A stretch of 52,470 nt of DNA. Origin: Clostridia bacterium (GTDB taxonomy: Bacteria; Bacillota; Clostridia; Oscillospirales; Acutalibacteraceae). The position numbers were made by a program, and so were the translations under genes. Of the stretch, positions 17,235 through 25,412 are shown piece by piece. The notes under the pieces are model-generated. The model ran no database searches and was not told the origin of the DNA. It was given only the letters and a program-made list of their open reading frames with translations. Positions within the stretch are counted from its first letter, which is position 1; each line of letters starts with the position of its first letter. The stretch covers positions 1 to 52,470 of the forward strand of contig JAFYSE010000017.1 of NCBI GenBank assembly GCA_017546665.1, in the 5' to 3' direction.

Positions 17235-18362
17235 ATGAAAAAAACATTTATTAAAATTATGGCTCTTGCATTGGTTGTTACAATGTTAGCAGTATCTTTT
17301 GCGGGTTGTACTACATCGGATGTTCAGAGACCTACTGCAGTACAGGTAAAAACAGACCTTAAGGATGTAGCATTTAAATTTACATACGGTGAACTTAAAA
17401 ACGTTCTTCCCGGTGATAAGCTTGCAACACTCTTTGAAAACTTCAATAAGAAAAGTGACGACAGAACAGTTGAACTTTCATATTATGAGCTTGTTTCAAA
17501 ATATGGTTCAGAAGAATATTTTGATAGTATCCTTGCGCTTATTTCAGATGAAGAATGGGCACAGTTTACAGGAAATCAGCAAGAAATCCTTGATTATTTC
17601 AATGGCTTAATTAATGACATCAAAACAAATGGCTCTGCAAGAGTTTCATATAATGAGTATTTCTGGATTAACCATGGTGACCAAGTTGTTTTCAAGGATG
17701 CAAACGGAAATGAACTCCCAAATCAGAAGGAATTCCGTGCAGCATTCCGTCTTTATGCAGATACAGCACTTAAAGATATCGGCTCATTCCTTATGAACCT
17801 TGAACAGGATAAGGCAACTGAATTCAAAGCAGATTTGACAAATGTTATCTACCCACTTGGTGAAAGGACTGCAAGTACATTGACACTTGCTGACCTTTAC
17901 ACAGATAAGGAAACAAAAACATATCCAATTTATACTTCTGTTATTCCTAATCTCGTTCACGACCTTGATGAAGAAGGTAACAACGCAGAAGATGAAGATG
18001 GCGAATATATCTTTGTTCCAAACGAACTTACAAGAACAATCAATATTATGGTAAAACCTGAAGAAACAAGTGTTAAAAAGGCATTTACTGTCCGTGAAAA
18101 AGATGGAATTATGGAACAGTTTAAGGTTGCTGAATCTTATCTTAAACTCAACTCATTTGAAATCGGCTTTACACCTTGCAAGATTATGACAGGTATCAAT
18201 GCTGTAACAGACGAAATGACATATGTAACTTATGAGAAGAATATGGTTATTACAGCAAATATCACATTTACAGGTGCTTTGGCACAGTATGGCACAGTGA
18301 TTGTTGAATTCCCTTGCACATCTTCACTTACATACAACTTTGGTTGGCCAACAGCTGAATAA
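17235..18362 (+). CDS. lipoprotein of unknown function
   Basis: A 375-aa secreted lipoprotein. The signal peptide ends in a lipobox (SFAGC, Cys25), followed by a mature domain without motifs I recognise. The mature part is acidic, alternates short helices and strands, and has a Tyr-rich middle (YNEYFWINHGDQ). GAGAGGGGAAAG lies upstream of ATG 17235. It follows the membrane M28 peptidase by 24 bases with no terminator between, so the two are cotranscribed and probably act at the same membrane face. A strong terminator follows. It may be a substrate-binding or structural partner of the peptidase, which is only inference. Confidence 0.85.
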   Translation: MKKTFIKIMALALVVTMLAVSFAGCTTSDVQRPTAVQVKTDLKDVAFKFTYGELKNVLPGDKLATLFENFNKKSDDRTVELSYYELVSKYGSEEYFDSILALISDEEWAQFTGNQQEILDYFNGLINDIKTNGSARVSYNEYFWINHGDQVVFKDANGNELPNQKEFRAAFRLYADTALKDIGSFLMNLEQDKATEFKADLTNVIYPLGERTASTLTLADLYTDKETKTYPIYTSVIPNLVHDLDEEGNNAEDEDGEYIFVPNELTRTINIMVKPEETSVKKAFTVREKDGIMEQFKVAESYLKLNSFEIGFTPCKIMTGINAVTDEMTYVTYEKNMVITANITFTGALAQYGTVIVEFPCTSSLTYNFGWPTAE

Positions 18363-18375
18363 AAAACACAAAATC

Positions 18376-18410
18376 AGCGGTATTCTGAAAAGGATACCGC
18401 TTTTCTTTTT
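18376..18410 (+). terminator. Rho-independent terminator
   Basis: Stem AGCGGTAT / ATACCGCT with a 10-base loop, followed by TTTCTTTTTTG. It ends the M28-lipoprotein operon. Confidence 0.85.
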
Positions 18411-18412
18411 TG

Positions 18413-18441
18413 TTGACAATGGGAAATTTAGAGAATAAAAT
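18413..18441 (+). promoter_or_regulatory. strong sigma-A promoter of LCAT-like gene
   Basis: Consensus TTGACA, 17-base spacer, TAAAAT, overlapping the end of the T-tract of the upstream terminator. Confidence 0.85.
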
Positions 18442-18481
18442 AAAAGTGTAAAAAATTTCATTTGGAGTGGGGATTGAAAAA

Positions 18482-20539
18482 ATGAAAAAGATTTTATCAG
18501 TATTTATTGCAGTTGTAATGATTATTTCAACACTTTCTCTTTTTGCTTTTGCTAGAGAAGAAAAGCCTGTGCCTGTTGTTGTTCTTCAGGGGTATTCAGG
18601 ACCAACTCTTGTTTATACAGATGAAAACGGCGAACCAATTATAGATGCTGAAACAGGTGATGTTGTTAAAGCGTGGCCAGTTGATTTCGAAAAAATCGGA
18701 GAAAAGGTTGTAGCTGCATTACCTGAAATGATAACAGGGAAACTTGTAGGTGAAGATGCAATTGTTGAAGCACTTGTACCTATTGTTAAAGAAACACTTA
18801 TGCCACTTGTAATTCTTGAGGACGGTACATCGTGGCAAAACATTACATATTATCCAAAAGGTGCTGCGGCAACTCAGGTTTCAACACTCATTGAAAAAGA
18901 TATGGAACAATATATTCCTGAAAGTATATTTGTTGAAGAGGCAATCCAAAGAGTCGGTGCAGAAAACGTTTTTGGTTTTACTTTTGACTGGAGAAAAAGT
19001 CAACTTGATTACGCGAAAGCTCTTGACGAATATATTGAGGAAGTGAAAGAAATCACGGGTAGTGACAAGGTTGACATTATGGGTCTTAGTCACGGTGGAC
19101 AATACGGAACAACATATCTTTATTATTACGGCTATAAAGGTGATGTGAGAAATGCCATTCTAGCAAATCCTGCAACAGGTGGAACAACTTTTGTCAGCAC
19201 TCTTTTCATGAACGAATATGTTGACCTTGATTTAAAAAATGTAATGAAGTTTGTCCAACACATATTCGATATAGAAGAGGATTTTGAATGGATATTTGAC
19301 CTTCTTTCTCTTGATAACATTGTGGGTGGGATAAATCGAGTTTTACAGGAAGAAAGAATTATGTACAGACTTTCTAATATACCATCATTACTTGATTTTG
19401 TTCCGATGGACAGATTTAACGAGGTTGTAGAGAATATTGACCTTAATCCGGAGAAAAATGGAAAACTCTATTATGATACAGTCAAGTATCATACAGATGT
19501 TCACACAGGGACAAATCTCGCAGATAGATTTGCAGAGTTAGAGAAACAAGGAACAAAAATTGGATATATTGTTGGTAGCGGATATACTGCATTGAGCAGT
19601 GTTGGAACAAATTCAGATTTTCTCATTGATACATATCTTAGTTCAGGTGGTGCTTATTGTGCTCCATACGATGAAAAGTTTGAGGCCGATTATGTGCAAC
19701 AGGGAACAATCTGTAATGATAAAACCCATTATCATATTTCTCCGGAATTAAATATCGATGCATCAACGGGAACTTTGCCAGACTCAACATGGTATGCTAT
19801 CGGTCAGGGACACGGACAGTATTTCAATGACCCATATACGAGACAAATTGTCTGCAATTTCCTTTGGGGCGATTTGAAAGATGTGTTCAGTGACGACAGA
19901 TTTCCACAGTTTAACTATTCTCAAAAACATGCAGATAATATATATGCATATTTCAACAACACGGATGCAGGATATCATTCTTCTTATGATACAGAATTAA
20001 TTATTAAAAATCTTTCTAATACATCTTCAATCAGAATATGGTGTATAGATGTAGAAGGTGCAGAAATAGAACTTATTTATAATAGAAATCTTGTGTTGAA
20101 TGTTGGTGAATCTGTTACAATAGGGGTCAATTCAGTATCTTCCGAAAATGCAGAAAAGCCATTTAAAGTGATAGTGAAATATACAATAGATAATGATATG
20201 CATACAACGGCTTTTAAGGCTTTCAGCTTTATTAGTTTAAGTGACGAGGATATAAAACAATATACTCACCTTGCAAAAAATAAGGCTGACGACCCAATAC
20301 CGGAAGAACCTATGCCACCTCAAAAAGATGAGCCTACAATAGAAACTCCACAAGAGCCTGAAACAGAAATAACTACCCAACCCGAAACATCAACCAAACC
20401 GGAAACAAACTCACCAACAACCGATGTTGAAGTACCTAATACAGATTCAAATGTTATGATTTGGAGTTTACCTTTCGTGGCAATATGTTTCATCTCCCTG
20501 ATGTGTATTATCAGGCTTCGAAAAAAAGAAACTGAATAA
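18482..20539 (+). CDS. secreted LCAT-like alpha/beta hydrolase with C-terminal anchor
   Basis: A 685-aa exported protein. It has a signal peptide (about 1-24, ending LFAFA), then an alpha/beta-hydrolase domain of the lecithin:cholesterol acyltransferase-like lipase group. Supporting motifs are VVVLQGYSGP (oxyanion strand), FGFTFDWRKS (compare the DWR of LCAT), the nucleophile elbow MGLSHGGQYG with Ser203, and GQGHGQYF as the likely His site. After about residue 590 come a Pro/Glu/Thr-rich linker and one membrane helix followed by RLRKKETE, a C-terminal membrane anchor. ATG 18482 is preferred to GTG 18467, which sits in the ribosome site. The substrate is unknown; a lipid or polymer ester is likely. 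Own promoter and terminator. Confidence 0.85.
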   Translation: MKKILSVFIAVVMIISTLSLFAFAREEKPVPVVVLQGYSGPTLVYTDENGEPIIDAETGDVVKAWPVDFEKIGEKVVAALPEMITGKLVGEDAIVEALVPIVKETLMPLVILEDGTSWQNITYYPKGAAATQVSTLIEKDMEQYIPESIFVEEAIQRVGAENVFGFTFDWRKSQLDYAKALDEYIEEVKEITGSDKVDIMGLSHGGQYGTTYLYYYGYKGDVRNAILANPATGGTTFVSTLFMNEYVDLDLKNVMKFVQHIFDIEEDFEWIFDLLSLDNIVGGINRVLQEERIMYRLSNIPSLLDFVPMDRFNEVVENIDLNPEKNGKLYYDTVKYHTDVHTGTNLADRFAELEKQGTKIGYIVGSGYTALSSVGTNSDFLIDTYLSSGGAYCAPYDEKFEADYVQQGTICNDKTHYHISPELNIDASTGTLPDSTWYAIGQGHGQYFNDPYTRQIVCNFLWGDLKDVFSDDRFPQFNYSQKHADNIYAYFNNTDAGYHSSYDTELIIKNLSNTSSIRIWCIDVEGAEIELIYNRNLVLNVGESVTIGVNSVSSENAEKPFKVIVKYTIDNDMHTTAFKAFSFISLSDEDIKQYTHLAKNKADDPIPEEPMPPQKDEPTIETPQEPETEITTQPETSTKPETNSPTTDVEVPNTDSNVMIWSLPFVAICFISLMCIIRLRKKETE

Positions 20540-20548
20540 TATATAAAA

Positions 20549-20580
20549 AAATCTCTCAGGATATTACCTGAGAGATTTTA
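20549..20580. terminator. bidirectional terminator between hydrolase and AbrB genes
   Basis: Twelve-bp stem AAATCTCTCAGG / CCTGAGAGATTT with a 6-base loop. T-rich flanks on both strands serve the two convergent genes. Confidence 0.9.
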
Positions 20581-20583
20581 ATT

Positions 20584-20814
20584 TTAAAGTGCTTTGATTT
20601 TTTCAATACAGTCCTTGCAAACTTCCATTTCCTGATTGATGTTTTCTGTTGCTCCACATATTTTGCATAAAGGAGCAAGTTTTTCAATGATTATTTTACC
20701 GTTACTTTCGGTAATTCTCACTTCAGTCATTTCGTGAATTCCTGTGTTTTTTCTGTACTCTGCAGGAATAACAATACGACTCATTTTATCCACTCTTCTT
20801 ACAAATTGTGTCAT
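20584..20814 (-). CDS. AbrB-family regulator with zinc finger
   Basis: A 76-aa protein. The first 45 residues are an AbrB/SpoVT swapped-hairpin DNA-binding domain (VRRVDKMSRIVIPAEYRKN, then VRITESNGKIIIEKL). The C-terminus adds a CxxC-x12-CxxC knuckle (CKIC ... CKDC) in place of the longer GAF-like domain of SpoVT. Such short AbrB proteins are common in Clostridia as transition-state or sporulation regulators; the target here is unknown. GGAGA lies 7 bases before ATG 20814. The gene is divergent to the FHA-FtsW-PBP operon, whose promoter lies within 150 bases, so it could regulate that operon. Confidence 0.92.
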   Translation of the reverse strand: MTQFVRRVDKMSRIVIPAEYRKNTGIHEMTEVRITESNGKIIIEKLAPLCKICGATENINQEMEVCKDCIEKIKAL

Positions 20815-20858
20815 AATATTCTCTCCTTATGTTTTGTTTGACATATTTTACCATATTT

Positions 20859-20888
20859 ATTATAGCACATCTTGTCGAAAAATGTAAA
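20859..20888 (-). promoter_or_regulatory. sigma-A promoter of AbrB gene
   Basis: Minus strand TTTACA, 18-base spacer, TATAAT. Confidence 0.65.
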
Positions 20889-20939
20889 AATATTTACAAA
20901 AAATTTAAAAAATTTAGAGCAACAGTATTCCTTATTTCA

Positions 20940-20968
20940 TTGACATTGAGGTTTTTTGAGGGTATCCT
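20940..20968 (+). promoter_or_regulatory. promoter of FHA-ftsW-pbpA operon
   Basis: TTGACA, 17-base spacer, TATCCT (weak -10). It lies about 30 bases before the FHA start codon and just downstream of an A/T-rich stretch that could be bound by the adjacent AbrB protein. Confidence 0.55.
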
Positions 20969-20998
20969 AATATTAACATAACTTAAGGAGGGATAAAA

Positions 20999-21718
20999 AT
21001 GGAAAATTTAGAATTTATTTTGCGATATGTTCTGTGCTTTCTTGCCATTGCAGTTATATTTAACTGTGTTTTATCCCTTATTCGTTTGCGACCCGAAAAG
21101 AAAACCTATGCCTTGTTGGTGGATGTGACTAATGATGAGCAGTTTCCTATAACCTGTTATGAAACATCCATCGGAAGAAGTAAATCCTGCGATATTGTGT
21201 TTTCAAATATGACGGTTTCTCGCTCACATGCTGTAATTGCCCTAAGAAAAGACGGATTTTATGTTTTTGATACGGATTCTAAAACAGGTATCCATGTGAA
21301 TGGAGAAAAAATTGAGAAACCCAAAAAAATCTTTAACGGTGATGTTATTGCTTTTGGTACTGCAGTATTGAATTTTTATATTGGTAGTGAAGCTGATGAC
21401 GATATGAGCCATAAAAAGGATGCTCCTATTGCACGTGCAACACTCACTAATCTTGCAGACGATAATGTGTTCAGGCTTGAGGGGGACTTTGTTACAATCG
21501 GCAGAAGAAAGGGAAGTAATATTGAAATTTCTGCTCCATACGTTTCAAGGGAACATGCGGAATTGACATTACAGAAAAACCGATGGATAATCGAAAATTT
21601 CAGTAGCGTTACAGCAACAACCTTGAATGGTGAGGTTATATATTCTCCAACTGCTCTTGAAAACGGAGATATTATTGAAATTGGAGATTTTGCATTTAGA
21701 TATAACGAGAACAGATAG
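20999..21718 (+). CDS. membrane-anchored protein with two FHA domains
   Basis: A 239-aa protein with one N-terminal membrane helix (about 5-30) and two cytoplasmic FHA domains, which bind phosphothreonine. Domain 1 has ETSIGRSKSCDIVF, VSRSH and KTGIHVNG. Domain 2 has VTIGRRKGSNIEI, VSREH and TTLNG. The phosphopeptide-contacting Gly-Arg, Ser-x-x-His and Asn are present in both. AAGGAGGG lies ahead of ATG 20999. It is first in an operon with an FtsW/RodA polymerase and a class B PBP, as in the Actinobacteria fha-rodA-pbpA clusters. This suggests control of wall synthesis by Ser/Thr phosphorylation. No kinase is in this window. Confidence 0.93.
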   Translation: MENLEFILRYVLCFLAIAVIFNCVLSLIRLRPEKKTYALLVDVTNDEQFPITCYETSIGRSKSCDIVFSNMTVSRSHAVIALRKDGFYVFDTDSKTGIHVNGEKIEKPKKIFNGDVIAFGTAVLNFYIGSEADDDMSHKKDAPIARATLTNLADDNVFRLEGDFVTIGRRKGSNIEISAPYVSREHAELTLQKNRWIIENFSSVTATTLNGEVIYSPTALENGDIIEIGDFAFRYNENR

Positions 21719-21748
21719 TTTCAAAATGTAGAAAGGCGGGTGACGAAT

Positions 21749-22984
21749 ATGCTTAAAAAGACAAGAAATGTAAATCTTTATATAATGCTTTTTATTATCA
21801 CATTGTTTCAGTTAGTATGTCTTTTTACCTTGTTGTTTAAGGCAGAGGATGAGCATAGATTAAATATATTTGTCTCCTTTGCCCTATATATACTTGTAGA
21901 ATATTTGTATTTTATCGGCACAAGACTTATACTCAAACGAAATGGCTTTGAGGTGGAATTAATTGCATTTTTGCTAACTTCCGTTGGATTAACCATTACT
22001 GCAAGTGTTTATCCCGAGGCAACAATGAAACAATTTATTGCAGTTGTAATCGGTATTATGGGATTTGTTGCATTACAATGGTTTATGAGAGAATTAAAAC
22101 CTTGTATTGCACTTCGCATTCCTGTTGCTGTTATCGCAGTGGGTTTGATGGCTTTTGCAGTTGTTTTTGCAGAATACACAAATGGTGCAAGAAACTGGAT
22201 ATATATCGGAGGGATTTCTGTCCAACCATCGGAGCTTGTTAAGGTTGCCTTTGTTTTTGTTGGTGCAGCAAGCCTTGAAAAATTACAATCCAATAAAAGT
22301 CTTACGAAATTCATTGTTTTTGCATTTGCTTGTGTTGGCGCCCTTTTCCTTATGCACGATTTTGGTACTGCTCTTATATTCTTTTTCACCTTTGTAGTAA
22401 TTTCGTTTATGCGTTCAGGTGACGTTAGAACAATTTTAATTGTATGTACAGTTGCTCTTATGGGTGGTTTGTTGATTTTGTTATTCAGACCTTATGTTGC
22501 AAATCGTTTTGCAGCCTACGGACATGTGTGGGAATATTTTGATACCTCGGGCTATCAACAGACAAGGACAATGATTTACTCTGCGAGTGGTGGACTTTTC
22601 GGAGTAGGAATCGGAAATGGACATTTAAGGGAGGTTTTTGCTTCAACAGAGGATTTGGTTTTTGGTGTTGTGTGTGAAGAATTTGGCATGATAATGGCTG
22701 GGGCAATTCTGCTTTCGTATGTAGCATTGTTGGTTTATTCAATACGTCACGCAAAATATGCCCGTTCAACATTTTATGCAATCTCTGCTTGTGGTGCGTC
22801 TGCATTGATGTTATTTCAAGCAGCACTCAATGTATTCGGTGTAAATGATTTATTGCCTTTGACAGGTGTTACACTTCCCTTTGTCAGCAGGGGTGGTTCA
22901 AGTATTATTTGTTGTTGGATGTTACTTGCATTTATAAAAGCAGTTGACAGGAGCACTTACAGATATGGGGGTGTTCGTCAATGA
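21749..22984 (+). CDS. FtsW/RodA/SpoVE-family SEDS peptidoglycan polymerase
   Basis: A 411-aa, ten-helix SEDS glycosyltransferase that polymerises lipid II. Typical signatures are WIYIGGISVQPSELVKVAFV (with the QPSE Glu) and a central hydrophobic region. The C-terminal GVNDLLPLTGVTLPFVSRGG corresponds to the GMLPvTGipLPFiSyGG motif. ATG 21749 is chosen (AAAGGCGGG 8 bases upstream) over GTG 21740. Its TGA overlaps the PBP ATG as ATGA, so the polymerase and transpeptidase are made together, as in RodA-PBP2 or FtsW-FtsI pairs. Which cell-cycle stage it serves cannot be told from sequence alone. Confidence 0.94.
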   Translation: MLKKTRNVNLYIMLFIITLFQLVCLFTLLFKAEDEHRLNIFVSFALYILVEYLYFIGTRLILKRNGFEVELIAFLLTSVGLTITASVYPEATMKQFIAVVIGIMGFVALQWFMRELKPCIALRIPVAVIAVGLMAFAVVFAEYTNGARNWIYIGGISVQPSELVKVAFVFVGAASLEKLQSNKSLTKFIVFAFACVGALFLMHDFGTALIFFFTFVVISFMRSGDVRTILIVCTVALMGGLLILLFRPYVANRFAAYGHVWEYFDTSGYQQTRTMIYSASGGLFGVGIGNGHLREVFASTEDLVFGVVCEEFGMIMAGAILLSYVALLVYSIRHAKYARSTFYAISACGASALMLFQAALNVFGVNDLLPLTGVTLPFVSRGGSSIICCWMLLAFIKAVDRSTYRYGGVRQ

Positions 22985-24381
22985 AATCAATTTCAAGGAG
23001 AGCATTAGTCCTTTATTCGATTATTCTTCTGTTTCTTGCAGGTTGCGGATTGTTGTTTTTTAATCTTATATCACATTCCGAAGAATGGGCAATGAATAAG
23101 GCAAATAAACACCTTTATAATTCAGGTTCACTTGCAACAGCAGGTGATATTCTTGATGTTAACGGTGAAATTCTTGTAACAACAAAGAATGGTAGCCGTT
23201 CATATAATGATGATAAATCAATACGTATTGCAACGCTTCATACGGTGGGAGACAGCTCTGGATATATTGCAAGTGGCGTGCAAAGTGCTTTCAAAAATGA
23301 AATCACGGGATATTCATTAAAAGATGGTGTTTACAATCTCCAACGCTACGGAAAAGGGAATGACATTACACTTACATTAAATGCAGAAATCTGCAAGGTG
23401 GCTTATAATGCTCTTGGCAATTATAAGGGTACTGTTGGTGTTATGAACTATAAAACAGGGGAACTGATTTGTATTGTTTCAACACCGAGTTTTGATGTTT
23501 ATAATAAGCCTAAGGATATCCACACGGATACAAGCGGGAAATACGAAGGTATCTATATGAATAGATTTTTCTCAGGGCTTTACACTCCCGGCTCTACCTT
23601 TAAGATTGTTACTGCTGCTTGTGCAGTTGAAAATATTCCTGATATTTATGAAAAAGAGTTTGTTTGCAACGGAAAAATTCAGGTGGGTGAAGGGTATGTT
23701 ATTTGTAGTGCTACCCACGGAAAAATAAACTTTGAAGAGGCGTTAAATAAATCCTGCAACTGTGCTTTTGCCAAAATCGCAGAAGAAGTGGGAAATGAAG
23801 CTCTTACCCGGACTGCTGAAAGAATAGGGTTTAACGGTTTAGGTTTTGTAATTAATGATAAAATAAATTGCTCTAATAGTAAGCTGGATTTGTCAAATGC
23901 CAAACTTTTGGACCTTGGTTGGGCAGGAATTGGACAATATACAACTCTCATCAATCCTTGTCAGATGCTAACTGCTATTTCTTCTATTGCAAACAAGGGA
24001 TTTGCAGTTTCACCTTATCTTGTGTCACAGATTCAAACTCCTAATGGAAGGGAGATTTTAAAAGGGGAAACCATAGAATTAGGACAATATTTTACGGAAA
24101 TGGTAGCAGACGAATTAAATGTTCTTCTTCGGTCAAACGTAAAAAACAGATATGGAGATAATCTTTTTCCGGGAATTGAGATGTGTGGAAAAACAGGTAC
24201 TGCAGAAATTAGTGATAACAGTGAAGCGAAGCCAAACGGTCTGTTTGTAGGGTACTCACAGAGAGAAGATATGCCATTTGCAATAATTGTAATTGTTGAA
24301 AACACAAATTCCTCAATGAGTAGTGCAGTTCCTATTGCATCAAAGGTTATGAAAGCAATAAAAAACGAATATACACAATAA
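22981..24381 (+). CDS. class B penicillin-binding protein, PbpA type
   Basis: A 466-aa transpeptidase with one N-terminal helix (about 8-30). Catalytic motifs are SxxK (STFK, Ser205), SxN (SCN, 258-260) and KTG (404-406, CGKTGTAEI). The N-terminal part is short and lacks the large pedestal domain of PBP2, matching the compact PbpA class of Actinobacteria and clostridial relatives. ATG 22981 overlaps the SEDS stop codon by 4 bases. A bidirectional terminator follows at 24382. It would cross-link glycan made by its SEDS partner. The sequence just after the helix begins with GDILDVNGEIL, as in class B PBPs. Confidence 0.95.
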   Translation: MKSISRRALVLYSIILLFLAGCGLLFFNLISHSEEWAMNKANKHLYNSGSLATAGDILDVNGEILVTTKNGSRSYNDDKSIRIATLHTVGDSSGYIASGVQSAFKNEITGYSLKDGVYNLQRYGKGNDITLTLNAEICKVAYNALGNYKGTVGVMNYKTGELICIVSTPSFDVYNKPKDIHTDTSGKYEGIYMNRFFSGLYTPGSTFKIVTAACAVENIPDIYEKEFVCNGKIQVGEGYVICSATHGKINFEEALNKSCNCAFAKIAEEVGNEALTRTAERIGFNGLGFVINDKINCSNSKLDLSNAKLLDLGWAGIGQYTTLINPCQMLTAISSIANKGFAVSPYLVSQIQTPNGREILKGETIELGQYFTEMVADELNVLLRSNVKNRYGDNLFPGIEMCGKTGTAEISDNSEAKPNGLFVGYSQREDMPFAIIVIVENTNSSMSSAVPIASKVMKAIKNEYTQ

Positions 24382-24408
24382 AAAAGACGGGTTAAATACC
24401 CGTCTTTT
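24382..24408. terminator. bidirectional terminator
   Basis: Eleven-bp stem AAAAGACGGGT / ACCCGTCTTTT with loop TAAAT. It ends pbpA on the plus strand and the cohesin-like gene on the minus strand (TTTTTTA tail). Confidence 0.92.
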
Positions 24409-24425
24409 AGCTTTATGTTTTCATT

Positions 24426-25295
24426 TTATAAAGGAAGAATAACCTGGTCCTGTCCGTAAATAAGGAATTCAAAGAACCAAACAATCATATCAAAGAAACC
24501 TGCTTTAGATGTCATTGTGATAGTCTCTGAATCAATAACCTCACCAAAGGCGTTAACAAGCTCAACAGTTATTACTGTATCACCATTTCTTACGGAAACA
24601 ATTTCACAAGATGTTCCAAGCTCGGAAGGTGTTAACTTAAAGTTGTCATTATTTGCAGACCATCTATAATAATATGCACCAAAAGGTGGGATTTTCTTAG
24701 CAACAACATGAAGAATAATACCATCATTATAGTCAATAGTTGTTGTTGATGGAGTTTGAATATCAAAGTAGTTTTTTGATGCTTCAGATGCTGCTCTGAA
24801 GGTAATAAGCATTGTAGATGCAAGAATAGAGGTTGCAGTTACATTCACAACTCTGTTTCCTGAAAGCACACGAGCTTCTTTGATTCCAAAAGTGATTCTT
24901 CCACCTGTTTGTAAAATTACGAACTGAATGGTGAATAATGTTCCAGCTTCAGTAACAGGTGTACCTGTTGTACCGCTGTATTTAAACTCACCCTCAATTT
25001 GGTCATTTGACATTTCTGTAGAGAAAACGCCATTTAAACTTGCAGAGTCTTCAATCATTCTGAAATATGCTGTGTCATAATTGAGAACATAGGTCAAATC
25101 AACAAGATTAGAATCAACAGGAACTTCAACTGTGACTGTAACTATGTCACCAACATCAACACTTGTTCTGTCCGCAGATGCGATAATTGCCGGAGCAGGT
25201 ATCTCAACATCCAAGATAGAACCTGCAAATGCTGTTGTAGGGATTACAGCGAAAAGCATAATTGTTGCTAATAAAACGGATAAAACTTTTTTCAT
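24426..25295 (-). CDS. secreted cohesin-like protein, copy 1
   Basis: A 289-aa exported protein with a signal peptide (about 1-24, ending AFA). A first beta-rich domain (about 36-160) has the cohesin pattern: VDVGDIVTVTVEVP, LTYVLNYDTAYFRMIED, GTLFTIQFVIL. A second Ig-like beta domain (about 185-265) has YRWSANNDNF and DTVITVELVN. A conserved hydrophobic tail ends it (ETITMTSKAGFFDMIVWFF). A paralogue with the same layout lies directly upstream. AAGGAG precedes ATG 25295, and a strong promoter lies at 25329-25357. No dockerin, sortase motif or catalytic residues are visible. A role in cell-surface adhesion or scaffolding is inference. Confidence 0.82.
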   Translation of the reverse strand: MKKVLSVLLATIMLFAVIPTTAFAGSILDVEIPAPAIIASADRTSVDVGDIVTVTVEVPVDSNLVDLTYVLNYDTAYFRMIEDSASLNGVFSTEMSNDQIEGEFKYSGTTGTPVTEAGTLFTIQFVILQTGGRITFGIKEARVLSGNRVVNVTATSILASTMLITFRAASEASKNYFDIQTPSTTTIDYNDGIILHVVAKKIPPFGAYYYRWSANNDNFKLTPSELGTSCEIVSVRNGDTVITVELVNAFGEVIDSETITMTSKAGFFDMIVWFFEFLIYGQDQVILPL

Positions 25296-25328
25296 TTTTT
25301 ACTTCTCCTTCGTTTTAACATCAATAAA

Positions 25329-25357
25329 ATTATAAAATAAATATAATTTAAAGTCAA
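25329..25357 (-). promoter_or_regulatory. sigma-A promoter of cohesin-like copy 1
   Basis: Minus strand TTGACT, 17-base spacer, TATAAT. Confidence 0.82.
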
Positions 25358-25372
25358 TGTTTAGAGTAATAA

Positions 25373-25402
25373 AAAAGACGAGTAAATAAACTCGCCTTTT
25401 TA
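25373..25402 (-). terminator. terminator of cohesin-like copy 2
   Basis: Stem AAAAAGRCGAGT / ACTCGYCTTTTT (one mismatch) with a short A/T loop and a TTTTTT tail on the minus strand. Confidence 0.82.
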
Positions 25403-25412
25403 TGTTAATTAA

